DNA from: Opitutaceae bacterium
Lineage (GTDB): Bacteria; Verrucomicrobiota; Verrucomicrobiia; Opitutales; Opitutaceae
NCBI GenBank assembly: GCA_031282705.1
Contig: JAITDF010000498.1
Span: 1-12,105, forward strand
Length of the DNA: 12,105 nucleotides
Reading direction: 5' to 3'
Part shown: positions 1 to 7,257 of the stretch, piece after piece
Layout: each line of letters starts with the position of its first letter
Position numbering within the stretch: position 1 is the first letter of the stretch
Position numbers and translations under genes: made by a program
The notes under the pieces: model-generated
Database searches by the model: none
What the model was told of the DNA's origin: nothing
The model's input: only the letters and a program-made list of their open reading frames with translations

Positions 1-152
1 CATGTCCGGAATCATGCAGGGGATGCCTTAATTTGCCACATTATATTTTTACGGGACCTTAGCGGGACATGTGTTACCCTCATAGCGGGACAATACACGG
101 CGAGACCGCCCTACCAAAACGGGACGACTGCGTAACATCAGTTATTCCGTGT
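1..152. other. Intergenic repeat debris downstream of the isomerase gene
   Basis: No gene is supported here. The hexamer cgggac occurs four times on the plus strand (52-57, 63-68, 86-91, 120-125), with an inverted near-copy at 4-9. Spaced short repeats of this kind occur at the ends of some insertion sequences, so this may be the terminus of an element that lies mostly outside the window; that is inference. Positions 99-132 match the reverse complement of 12020-12053 at 30 of 34 bases. Positions 131-144 (cgtaacatcagtta) match the tip of the inverted-repeat element at 8803-9072. No terminator with a T-run is visible after the isomerase stop. Confidence 0.5.
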
Positions 153-1670
153 TCACAGGCGCGCGGCGAAGGGGGTGACGACGGTGTGGTCGAGGCGGAG
201 GATTTTGGCGATTTCCACCAGCTCGGCGGCGTGGTGGCCGACGCCGAGGGCGAAGTGATGGGTCGGGCCCTCGGCCACCCAGCGTTTGAGGAAGGTGCGG
301 ATGTCGGGGGGGAACACGCCGTGCGTGTTGGTGTTTCCGGTCGGGGGGATGGGGCGGCGCACCGATTCGCCCTCGGCGATGACGAATTTGAATTTCCCGG
401 CGGCGGTCTGGCCGATGCTCAGCATCGTTATCGGGCCTTCCTTGATCTGGAACTCCACGCTGGCGCCCGCGCCGGGTTTGCCGTGGTATTTGCTCAGGCT
501 GCGGATCACCGGTTTGCACGCCGCGATGGCGATGTGGTGGGGGCCGTCGTGGCCGACGAGCACGCTGCCGTGGACAAAGTCGATGGGGTGAAATTCCGCG
601 AAGCTGCCGCCTATGTCCAGGCGGTCCATGATCAGCATGGCGATGCAGGTTTTGATGTCGAACTCGCCGCACATGGGGAAGCCGGCGCCGGTCAGCAGGG
701 AGTTGGCCACGATGAGGTTCGTGACGAGGGTGCGCAGCTCCGTGCCCGCCTCCGCCTCGTAGTAATAGGCGAGGCCGTCGAGCTGTTTCTCGGCGATGAG
801 GCCTTCGAGCGCGACAGCGGCGTGGGCGGCGTTTTCAAGGTCGGCGGCGGTGAGCTGCCCGGTCAGCGGGTCGGATCTGGGCGGGGGCGTGTCGAAAAAG
901 TCATTGATCCGCTGTTTCCATTTTTCGATTTCGGCGGGCCGGGGGGCGCGGTGGTGCCTTAGCAGGTCGCCGGGTTCGACGAGCACGACGTGGGGGCCGA
1001 AGGCGGCGGTGATGGCGGTCGGGTCGGTGTGCATGTCCAGCATGGATTCGAGCACGTGCCCCATGAGGCCGATGCGGGAGCGCCGGAGGTCGTGGAGGAC
1101 TTTCGCGATCTGGCACCAGCTTTGGAGTTCCCTGTCGGCGACGGGGTCGCCGTGCTCGTGGCCGATGATGACGGGCGGGGCCTGGCGTCCGAAGCGTATC
1201 GCGACGCCCGTGAACTCCGGCACGGCGCAGAAGTCGTCGTTGACGAGTTGCATGAAGGTCGTGCCGTTGGGGTAGTCCATGGCGGGCAGCGGTTGCAGCG
1301 CGACGAGCACGATGGGGACGTTGATTTCCCGGCAGATGACGCCGAAGGTCGATGAGGTGCCGTAGGTGACCATGTCCACAAACAACAGGTCGAGGTCGGC
1401 GGCCTTGATTTTCGGGACGGCTTCGTAGGCGCTCCGGGCCGTGTCCAGCATGCCGAATTCGACGACCTCGACTCCGTGGGATTCAAGCCGCGCGCGCAGG
1501 GCGTCCTGCTTGCGGCGGAGTTCCTCCAAGAGGGAGTCGAACTGGGGCCAATAGACGTGGTGCCCGATGCTGAAGAGCCCGACGCGGGCGCGCAGCGGTT
1601 TCGCGCGGCCCAGTCCTTGCGGCGTGCCTGGGTTCGCGGGAGCGGTGGTTTCGGTGATGGGTGGTCTCAT
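153..1670 (-). CDS. L-fucose/L-arabinose isomerase family protein
   Basis: Probable cytosolic aldose-ketose isomerase of 505 aa, close to the usual length of AraA (about 500). The C-terminal half carries an AraA/FucI-like metal and substrate site. E305 lies in YYYEAEAG and E336 in CGEFDIKT, which correspond to the paired metal-binding Glu of AraA. Candidate metal His residues are H361 or H374, in a stretch resembling AraA's GGTSFMEDYTYH region, and H471/H472 in GPTHHFALG. The N-terminal half, with GLFSIGHHVYW (31-41) and LDLLFVDMVTYGTSS (93-107), fits the Rossmann-like domain of the family. Sequence around the site differs enough from classical AraA that the substrate is uncertain; arabinose, fucose, rhamnose-like sugars or a deoxy sugar are possible. 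It is the last gene of the minus-strand block, 63 bp after the 813-aa gene. No Shine-Dalgarno precedes the ATG, because the spacer is pyrimidine-rich on the coding strand. Family call firm, substrate open. Confidence 0.82.
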   Translation of the reverse strand: MRPPITETTAPANPGTPQGLGRAKPLRARVGLFSIGHHVYWPQFDSLLEELRRKQDALRARLESHGVEVVEFGMLDTARSAYEAVPKIKAADLDLLFVDMVTYGTSSTFGVICREINVPIVLVALQPLPAMDYPNGTTFMQLVNDDFCAVPEFTGVAIRFGRQAPPVIIGHEHGDPVADRELQSWCQIAKVLHDLRRSRIGLMGHVLESMLDMHTDPTAITAAFGPHVVLVEPGDLLRHHRAPRPAEIEKWKQRINDFFDTPPPRSDPLTGQLTAADLENAAHAAVALEGLIAEKQLDGLAYYYEAEAGTELRTLVTNLIVANSLLTGAGFPMCGEFDIKTCIAMLIMDRLDIGGSFAEFHPIDFVHGSVLVGHDGPHHIAIAACKPVIRSLSKYHGKPGAGASVEFQIKEGPITMLSIGQTAAGKFKFVIAEGESVRRPIPPTGNTNTHGVFPPDIRTFLKRWVAEGPTHHFALGVGHHAAELVEIAKILRLDHTVVTPFAARL

Positions 1671-1733
1671 TGTCAGGGATGGGAAAAGGATTGGAAGCGG
1701 AGGGGAAAGGATGGGGAAGGTATGGGAAGGTGT
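1671..1733 (-). repeat. Short purine/pyrimidine-biased spacer with degenerate tandem units
   Basis: The 63-bp spacer between two minus-strand genes is about 81% purine on the plus strand (51 of 63 by hand count), so the mRNA is C/U-rich. It consists of degenerate units of about 10-11 nt such as ggggaaaggat, ggggaaggtat and gggaaggtgt. It contains no recognisable ribosome binding site for the isomerase ATG at 1670. A translational-coupling or S1-type entry site is possible but not shown. Confidence 0.45.
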
Positions 1734-4175
1734 TTACCAGGAGATGAGGGCTTCGCCGGTCACGCCGGTTGCCCGCCAGAGTCCGGGGGCGGTTTCTTCG
1801 CAGGCATACGGGACGCCGAAGCCCGGGTAGGTGTCGGCGTCGTGCTTCTGGATTTGCGGCCGGCGCGAGGGGGCCGTGGTGTCGGCCAGAAATGCGAGCG
1901 TCGCCTTCACCAGGCCGCGGACCAGCAGCCGGCGCGTCACGCCGATTTGTCCTGAAATAAACTCCCGGCAGGAGACTTCCCCCGGCGCGTCCTGTTCGAT
2001 GAACACCCGGCATTCACGGTGCCAGACGCGGGGAAGGGTGAGGGTGCCGTGCCCGCCGCCGACCAGCACGTCGCACCCGGTCGGGACGGGGATGCCTTCG
2101 GGGAGGCGCCAGTGCAGGCGCGTGTTCGTGGAGGGGGTGAAGCCCGAGAAATAAAGCGCGTTGCGGCACCGGGCGGTCAGGATCAGGGGGTCCGGCGTCG
2201 GGAGCGTCGGTTTTTCAAAGAGAAACGAAGTCCCGAAGTGCGCGAGCACCCAGCGCATGAGCCGCTCGGCGCTGAACCAGCGCGCGGGGTCGTCCTTTCG
2301 CGGCAGTTGCTGGTCGGTGACCTCCTCGCAGAGCGCGCCGCGCACCCAGGCCAGGCGGGGCTCGCCGTTGATTTTTCTCGCGACGGCAAACGCCCTTTGC
2401 CCGGCGCCGTCTCCGACCGTGGCCAGGAGCTCGCTTTCATCCGTCGCCCCCGGTTTGAGCCGGTTTCCGGCGCCGCCCCCGGAGAGATGCTCCCGTATCT
2501 TGATCGCCCGGGGAAAGGCGCCCTCCCGCAAAAGGTCGCGGGGCAGCGAGGTCCCGATGGTCAAATCCCCCGAGAGCGGCGCGACGCACTCCACCTGCAA
2601 CAGGTCGAGCAACCGGGGGTCGGCGTGTTCGAGCGGCCCGTAGAGGATGGCCCGCCCGCCGTGCATGATGTGCTGATAAAGGGCCTCATGAAGCCGGGAG
2701 CCGGCGTCCGGGGCCGGGCAGACCAGGATGGTTTTGTCAAAGAAGCCGGGGCGGGTGGCGCGCGCGTCGAGAAAGCCCTCGGTGGAGACAACGGTGTTGA
2801 GCGGGAAGCCCTGGTTGATCGCGGAGCGCATGAACCAGTCGCCGAAGAAAACCTCGTTGATGCGCGCCGGCGTCCCGAAGGTCCACTCGTGGTATTCCGC
2901 GAAAGGATATATCCAGGTGAGGAGCCCCGGCTCGTCGGGAAAGTCGGCGAGCGCGCGCCGGAGGTGCGACATGACTTCCGGGGGGATTTCCCCGGGCATG
3001 CGCCCGAAGGAATCGTCCACGGTGAGCATCGCGAGCGACGCCGGCCCGCTGATGGTCGCGTCCGCGTTGACGCGGGCGACCGACAGCGGGAGATAGATGT
3101 CGTGCGGCTCCCGTCCATAGCGGTCGAGCCACGGGCTGTTCAGCCACCAAGGGTCGTTTATATAAAAACGAAACGGGAACGCCCCGCCGGGCGGGAGTTC
3201 CGCGATGTGCGACATCCAGCCGACCAGTTCGAGCCCGTAATCGCCGTTGATTGCCGCCCAAGGCGAGTTCGGCGGGGCGATGGTGTTGAAGCCGCCGTTG
3301 TAAATCTCCCTGACCGGGGAGCCGTGGGACGAAAGGTCCATGCCGGTTGACAGGTTGCTTCCCCGCGCCTCGATCGGGAAATGCGGGCATTCCTCCCTGA
3401 AGTCGCTCCAGAAACCCAGAATCGACTTGCGGACCTCGCCCACGGCCTTGGTGTTGAACTCCCTGCCGTTGAATATCTCCCCGGTCACGCTCCATGCCTC
3501 CAAGGCATAGCCGAAGCCGTTGGAAAACCAGATGTAGTCGAACCCCAAATCGCCGAGGAACCGCTGGCTCTGGCGCCCGAGAAAACGGCCGAGGGAGAGC
3601 CCGTCCGGGATGCCGTCGGGAAAGCCCGCGTAGGCCCGCGAATCGCCTTTCAAACGGGCTGCGCAATTGACCCACTGGCCCCCGCCCATGGCGTTGCCGG
3701 AGCAAATCTCCCGGTGGCGTTTGTATTTGAACGAGGACTCGGCGAACTCTGGGCCGGGGTCGAAGGGCGCGCCGACGGCGGCCTCCCTGCCGGTGAGGCG
3801 CCGGGTCTCCTCCTTGAGCGTCCTGACGACCGCCGCGAGCCGCCCGTAGGTCATTTCGGGCGGGTTCTCGCGGTAGGGCCAGTGGCGGGTGTGCAGGCAT
3901 ACCGCGTCGTGCCGGAGGTTGCCCACGGCCGACTTGCCCGGCGCGGGTTCGGAGCCCACGCCGATCCACTTTGCCCATTCAAAGCGATCCTCCATCCGGC
4001 CCGTGTAGTCCAGGATTTCGCTCCCGTCCGCGGCCCAGAGCAGAAACGCGACGGAGGATGCGTCATGGATGAGGGGCATCCACTGGCGCAGGATTTCGCC
4101 GCAGACGGCGCGAGTGGCGCCGTCCGACGGATCAAAAAAAGGCTTGAGGCTGATTTCGAGGATGAGGCGTGGCAT
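1734..4175 (-). CDS. Uncharacterised 813-aa protein, possibly glycoside-hydrolase-like
   Basis: I do not recognise a named family. The start is the ATG at 4175, giving a beta strand (PRLILEISLKPFF, 2-14). There is no signal peptide or membrane segment, so it should be cytosolic. Residues 1-460 look like an alpha/beta barrel of the GH type: YIWFSNGFGYALEAW (214-228), HFPIEARGSNLSTGMD (265-280), INGDYGLELVGW (309-320), RFYINDPWWLNSPW (336-349), TWIYPFAEYHEWTFG (420-434). Many Glu, Asp and Trp residues sit in such segments, but I cannot name the catalytic pair. Residues 480-530 (KTILVCPAPDAG, then YQHIMHGGRAILYG) resemble the glutamine-amidotransferase-like second domain seen in GH42-type beta-galactosidases. 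The last 150 residues are rich in beta strands. Its place between a sugar symporter and a sugar isomerase suggests hydrolysis or processing of an imported glycoside. It could instead be a non-enzymatic or lyase-type relative. ORF reality is very likely; function is low confidence. Confidence 0.75.
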   Translation of the reverse strand: MPRLILEISLKPFFDPSDGATRAVCGEILRQWMPLIHDASSVAFLLWAADGSEILDYTGRMEDRFEWAKWIGVGSEPAPGKSAVGNLRHDAVCLHTRHWPYRENPPEMTYGRLAAVVRTLKEETRRLTGREAAVGAPFDPGPEFAESSFKYKRHREICSGNAMGGGQWVNCAARLKGDSRAYAGFPDGIPDGLSLGRFLGRQSQRFLGDLGFDYIWFSNGFGYALEAWSVTGEIFNGREFNTKAVGEVRKSILGFWSDFREECPHFPIEARGSNLSTGMDLSSHGSPVREIYNGGFNTIAPPNSPWAAINGDYGLELVGWMSHIAELPPGGAFPFRFYINDPWWLNSPWLDRYGREPHDIYLPLSVARVNADATISGPASLAMLTVDDSFGRMPGEIPPEVMSHLRRALADFPDEPGLLTWIYPFAEYHEWTFGTPARINEVFFGDWFMRSAINQGFPLNTVVSTEGFLDARATRPGFFDKTILVCPAPDAGSRLHEALYQHIMHGGRAILYGPLEHADPRLLDLLQVECVAPLSGDLTIGTSLPRDLLREGAFPRAIKIREHLSGGGAGNRLKPGATDESELLATVGDGAGQRAFAVARKINGEPRLAWVRGALCEEVTDQQLPRKDDPARWFSAERLMRWVLAHFGTSFLFEKPTLPTPDPLILTARCRNALYFSGFTPSTNTRLHWRLPEGIPVPTGCDVLVGGGHGTLTLPRVWHRECRVFIEQDAPGEVSCREFISGQIGVTRRLLVRGLVKATLAFLADTTAPSRRPQIQKHDADTYPGFGVPYACEETAPGLWRATGVTGEALISW

Positions 4176-4302
4176 GGAATTTGAAAATCACCGCCTTGGG
4201 CGGGAGGTTGGGCGGAAGGTTGGTTTTTTATTAATCGCGAAGGGCGCGAAGAAGTTTAAGCGGGGAGTTTAAGTTTAAAGGCGCTTTGGAAAATTTATTT
4301 TC

Positions 4303-4452
4303 GAACAGAAGAAAACAAAGGCAACTTAGGTAAAAACAAAGAGGATTTTGAATGAGAAGTTGTTTGTTTCAGAAAAATTGAAAAAGAAGAACGGCATGCG
4401 CCCTTGGTTGTTCTTCCTGATTGTCCTTCGTTTTCTTCGTTGCCTTCTGTTC
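4303..4452. repeat. Imperfect inverted repeat 1 (gaacagaag arms)
   Basis: Left arm 4303-4330 and right arm 4424-4452 share the outer gaacagaag/cttctgttc and pair at about 21 of 28 positions. The inner units aaaac and gcaac appear in swapped order in the two arms, as expected if arms are built from interchangeable units of about 9 nt. The loop is about 93 nt. Confidence 0.6.
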
Positions 4453-4513
4453 AATAATTCAAACCGCCATTAAGTTGGGCCGCTTTGCACTCTTTAATGG
4501 TTGGTTTATTTTT

Positions 4514-4603
4514 AGACAGAATGGACGGAATTTGACGGAGTGAACGGAATGGATTGTTTATTTTGTCAATTCTCCTTCATTCTGTTCATTCTGTCCAAAA
4601 TAA
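4514..4603. repeat. Imperfect inverted repeat 2 (gacagaatg arms)
   Basis: Left arm gacagaatggacggaat (4514-4530) pairs with the stretch around 4579-4595 at 15 of 17 positions. T-rich sequence (tttattttt) to the left and aaaataa to the right extend the pairing. The units gaatggacg and gaacggaatgg repeat within the arm. Confidence 0.6.
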
Positions 4604-4618
4604 TGGTTCGGTTTTATT

Positions 4619-4722
4619 AACCGCGAAGGACGCGAAGGGCGCGAAGGATGAAAGCACTGAAGGTTGTTGTTTTTCCAGTTTCATGTTTTCTGTTCTTCGC
4701 ATCCTTCGCATCCTTCGCGGTT
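4619..4722. repeat. Long hairpin, 28-bp stem (aaccgcgaagg arms)
   Basis: Left arm 4619-4646 and right arm 4695-4722 are complementary at 25 of 28 positions, starting aaccgcgaagga and ending tccttcgcggtt, with a 48-nt loop. In minus-strand RNA two of the three mismatches become G-U pairs. The arms consist of a 9-nt unit (gcgaagga or gcgaaggac) repeated about three times. The hairpin lies 27 nt past the symporter stop codon in its transcript, so it may stabilise the mRNA or end transcription. No U-run follows. Confidence 0.75.
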
Positions 4723-4749
4723 GAATTTAATGGTCTGTTTTAAACAGAA

Positions 4750-6204
4750 TTATTCAGGGTTTTTCTGGACCCGGTCGTCACCGTCCTGTCGGGCGGCTTC
4801 GCGCTCGGCGATCGCTTTCCGTGTCGCATACGCGGTCTCGGCGGTGATGGGGAAGCGCAGGACGCAGCCAATCGCCAGGCAGATGAACATGACCGGGAAA
4901 AAGGAAAACAGGATGCGCATCCACAATATCGTCTCGGGCGCCTGGGCGCCGCCGAGGTCCTTGTTGAAACCGGTGACGACCAGCACCAGCCCCGATATGA
5001 AATAGGCGACGCTGCCCCCCATCTTGGACACCCAGCTCAGCACGGCGCCGATCATCGCCTCCCGGCGGTAGCCATTCTTCAACTCGTCGTAGTCGCACAC
5101 GTCGGCCACCATCGCGCTGAGCAGCACCCAGAAGCCCGACATGCCGGCGCCCATGAGGATCATGGGCACGAACATCAGCCAGGGCGCCGACGGCGTGAAG
5201 CACGCCCACTTGGACAGCGTGCCGGCCAGCACCAGGAAAAGCGAACCGATCAGCGTGTTCTTTTTGCCGAACCGGAGCGCCAGCAGCGAAATCAACGGGG
5301 CGCCGGCTATGCTGGCGATCTGGTAGGCCGTGCTGATGGCGCCGTGCAAAATCGCGGCGGTCTTTTCGTTGCCGCCGTGGACATGGTAGATATTAACATA
5401 CAATCCCAGACTATATACGGTGAAAAACGCCAGCAGGATGAAGCACGTGGCCCCGCCCAGCAGCAGCAGCGGCCTGCATTTGACGGTCAGCGCCAGGCTT
5501 TCCCGGAAGGCAATCTTCCGCTGGCGCGCCACCGTCACCGCCCCCGTCTCCTTTATGGAATGGACGACATACAGCGCGATCAGCGACACCAGCACGAAAA
5601 AGGCAAAGCCGGTCCAGCGGGCGCCCGCGATGGAATCGGGAAAGATGTCGAGCTTGGTGATGGCGAAAAGCCAGACCGCCGCGATGCCGCCGACGGGCAC
5701 GAGGAGCGCCGCGACCCCTTGCAGGCGGGTCCGCTCATGGTAGTCGCGCGTCAGCTCGATGCCGAGGGCGCCCTTGGGTATGGAGTAGAGCGCGAAAGCC
5801 GGGAAATAGATCAAGGAAAACGCCGAGAACCAGACTAGGCAGGCGGTGCCGCCGAGCCCGCGGGGAAACATGAACATGAGCCAGAAGGCAAGGCCGGCCA
5901 CGACGGCTCCGAGCATCATGAGCGGGCGCCGCCGCCCGAACCGCGACCGGAAGTTGTCGGAAAAATTCCCCACGATCGGATCGACAAAGGCGTCGATCAG
6001 ACGCCCCGCCGCCAGCACCGCCCCGATGAACGCGGGGTTGATGCCCAGCATGATATTAAAAATCGGGTTCGCGAGCTGGTGCACCGCGTTTGCCATCAGG
6101 TTCTCGGACACTCCTCCGATTCCATAGATGACTTTTATCTTATTCGGCACCTTGTCGCATTCTGCGGTTTTGTATTGGAGGCTGGCGGGGCGGTTGGCAT
6201 TCAT
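4750..6204 (-). CDS. GPH-family sugar:cation symporter (MFS, MelB/XynP-like)
   Basis: Inner-membrane transporter of 484 aa, normal length for the glycoside-pentoside-hexuronide:cation symporter family, which couples sugar uptake to Na+ or H+. Twelve hydrophobic segments can be placed, the first around residues 37-70 and the last around 428-450. Family hallmarks are clear. DAFVDPIVGNFSD (71-83) then SRFGRRRP (87-94) match the MelB cation-site helix and loop, with D71 and D75 corresponding to the acidic cation-binding pair. ADVCDYDELKNGYRREAM (367-384) is the conserved cytoplasmic motif before helix 11. The C-terminal tail (455-484) is charged and short. The likely cargo is an oligosaccharide or glycoside released from plant polysaccharide, handled by the adjacent 813-aa protein and isomerase; this is inference. 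It lies between the IclR gene and a 574-bp repeat-rich gap, so it may have its own transcript. The ATG at 6204 lacks a Shine-Dalgarno. Confidence 0.9.
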   Translation of the reverse strand: MNANRPASLQYKTAECDKVPNKIKVIYGIGGVSENLMANAVHQLANPIFNIMLGINPAFIGAVLAAGRLIDAFVDPIVGNFSDNFRSRFGRRRPLMMLGAVVAGLAFWLMFMFPRGLGGTACLVWFSAFSLIYFPAFALYSIPKGALGIELTRDYHERTRLQGVAALLVPVGGIAAVWLFAITKLDIFPDSIAGARWTGFAFFVLVSLIALYVVHSIKETGAVTVARQRKIAFRESLALTVKCRPLLLLGGATCFILLAFFTVYSLGLYVNIYHVHGGNEKTAAILHGAISTAYQIASIAGAPLISLLALRFGKKNTLIGSLFLVLAGTLSKWACFTPSAPWLMFVPMILMGAGMSGFWVLLSAMVADVCDYDELKNGYRREAMIGAVLSWVSKMGGSVAYFISGLVLVVTGFNKDLGGAQAPETILWMRILFSFFPVMFICLAIGCVLRFPITAETAYATRKAIAEREAARQDGDDRVQKNPE

Positions 6205-6480
6205 GGAGGATGTGATGGCGGACGGTTTTATAAAATCGCCACTAAGGGCGCGAGGGACACGAAAGGGTTTAAGTTGGAAGTTTAACTCTAAGTTGAAGTT
6301 GAAGTTGAGTTGCTTTGTATTTTCCGATGGTTTGTTTTTTCAACCACGGATGGACACGGATATGCACAGATAAAAATTTCAAAAATGGTGGTTTGAATAT
6401 GTGTTCGTCTGTGTTTCGGAGGTTTTTATTCGCCAAGTGGAAACTTGGCGTTCCCGGGTCCATCTGCGGTTAAGAGGCGG
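6205..6480. repeat. Intergenic region with imperfect inverted repeat
   Basis: This is the 276-bp gap between the IclR and symporter genes, both on the minus strand. It contains a tract of degenerate 6-nt units (aagttg, repeated around 6291-6312). It also has an imperfect inverted repeat whose left arm acggatggacacggatat (from 6346) pairs roughly with the right arm around 6397-6417. The left border atggtttgtttttt (6327-6340) resembles the borders of the modules at 4495-4735, so this may be a further module. No gene and no convincing promoter for the symporter were seen. Confidence 0.5.
6431..6450. repeat. Perfect 8-bp hairpin with GGAA loop
   Basis: cgccaagt (6431-6438) and acttggcg (6443-6450) are perfectly complementary around ggaa, a GNRA-type tetraloop on the plus strand. 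It begins 30 bp past the IclR stop codon. No U-run follows on the minus strand (the next bases read AATAAAAA), so it is not a classical intrinsic terminator. It looks like a dispersed palindromic repeat. Confidence 0.6.
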
Positions 6481-7257
6481 TCACTGGCCGACCGCAAGCC
6501 GGTCCATAAAAAACGGGCCGCCGAATTGCCGGGTCATCCGGGCGGTCTCCTCGATCAGCAGTTTCTTGACGTTCTCCAAGTGCAATTCCGTGCTCCGCGA
6601 TATGGGCTCGCTGCATCCGATGCCCAGGAGCAGGTGATGGCTGGCATCGAAAACAGGCGTGGCGACGGCGGCGATGCCGCTGTCCGCGACATTGTTGGTC
6701 ATGGCAAAACCCTCGCGCTTGATCGCGTCCAGCATCTGGAGCATCTCCCCGGTGTCGGCGGGGCAGTTGGCGCCCAGTTTCCCGAGCGACTCCCGCGCCG
6801 CGTAACGAAGCTGCACGGCCCTGTCTTGATACGCCAGCAGCACCCGCCCGGCGGCGAGCAGGATGGGGTGTTCAATCACGCCGTGGTTGTGGGTGACCAC
6901 CAGCGGGTGGTTCGCCTGAATCCAGTCCACCGCGATCATCTGGTCGTCGAGCCACGCGAACACCGCGACCGTCTCGTCAAACTCCCGGGCGAGTTTCTCG
7001 ATGTAGGGCCGGGCAAAAATCCGCAGGCGGTTCAGCGGGTCGCCGCCGGCGCCGAGCCGTATCGCGGCCAGGCCAAGGCGGTATTGCTTGGAGGTCGCGT
7101 TATACTCCACGAAGCTCATGGCGCGCAAAGTCTGGAGCATGTTATGCGTGGTGGGTGGCGTGATCTTCAGTCTGCGGGACAACTCGCGCACGCCCATCCA
7201 CTCTTCCGTATCCAGTGCCTGCAAGAGGCGGAGGGCTTTTTCAACAGATTGGATCAT
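6481..7257 (-). CDS. IclR-family transcriptional regulator
   Basis: DNA-binding regulator of 258 aa from the ATG at 7257, standard IclR length. The N-terminus IQSVEKALRLLQAL is the typical family opening. A winged helix-turn-helix follows (MGVRELSRRLKITPPTTHNM, 21-40, with the wing to about 62). The C-terminal effector domain spans about 75-245 and includes REGFAMTNNVADSGIAAVATP (181-201), matching the ligand-pocket region of IclR proteins. The frame stays open to a TTG at 7299, but those 14 extra residues (TVHLIGTSVKSLI) are not family-like, so I prefer the internal ATG. It is transcribed away from the esterase gene and lies upstream of the symporter, 813-aa and isomerase genes, which it probably controls along with itself. 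The effector is unknown; IclR relatives near sugar genes often sense a sugar acid or breakdown intermediate. Confidence 0.9.
   Translation of the reverse strand: MIQSVEKALRLLQALDTEEWMGVRELSRRLKITPPTTHNMLQTLRAMSFVEYNATSKQYRLGLAAIRLGAGGDPLNRLRIFARPYIEKLAREFDETVAVFAWLDDQMIAVDWIQANHPLVVTHNHGVIEHPILLAAGRVLLAYQDRAVQLRYAARESLGKLGANCPADTGEMLQMLDAIKREGFAMTNNVADSGIAAVATPVFDASHHLLLGIGCSEPISRSTELHLENVKKLLIEETARMTRQFGGPFFMDRLAVGQ

Larger units (their letters stand above)
4176..4749. repeat. 574-bp intergenic array of hairpin-forming repeat modules
   Basis: No gene is visible. The gap holds three successive imperfect inverted repeats made of purine-rich units (4303-4330/4424-4452, 4514-4530/4579-4603, 4619-4646/4695-4722). 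A lone half-arm (gcgaagggcgcgaag) lies near 4237-4252. Each module is followed by the same short border: taatggtt at 4495-4502, taatggtt at 4601-4608, taatggtc at 4728-4735. The second and third modules also begin with a similar T-rich border (ggtttatttt, ggttttatta). The region is AT-rich compared with the genes. Both flanking genes are on the minus strand, so the hairpins would lie in the symporter 3' end or the 813-aa gene leader. None is followed by a clear T-run on either strand. Confidence 0.75.

Noticed and set aside
2019..3350. 443-aa plus-strand ORF opposite the 813-aa gene
   Set aside because: It has no recognisable domain, is rich in Arg, Gly and Pro, and runs antisense to a coherent protein. 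High GC creates such long open antisense frames.
4176..4749. CRISPR array
   Set aside because: Repeats are inverted, of differing sequence, and without constant direct repeats or regular spacers; no cas genes are nearby.
6431..6450. Rho-independent terminator of the IclR gene
   Set aside because: The stem is good, but the minus strand continues with A residues rather than a U-run.
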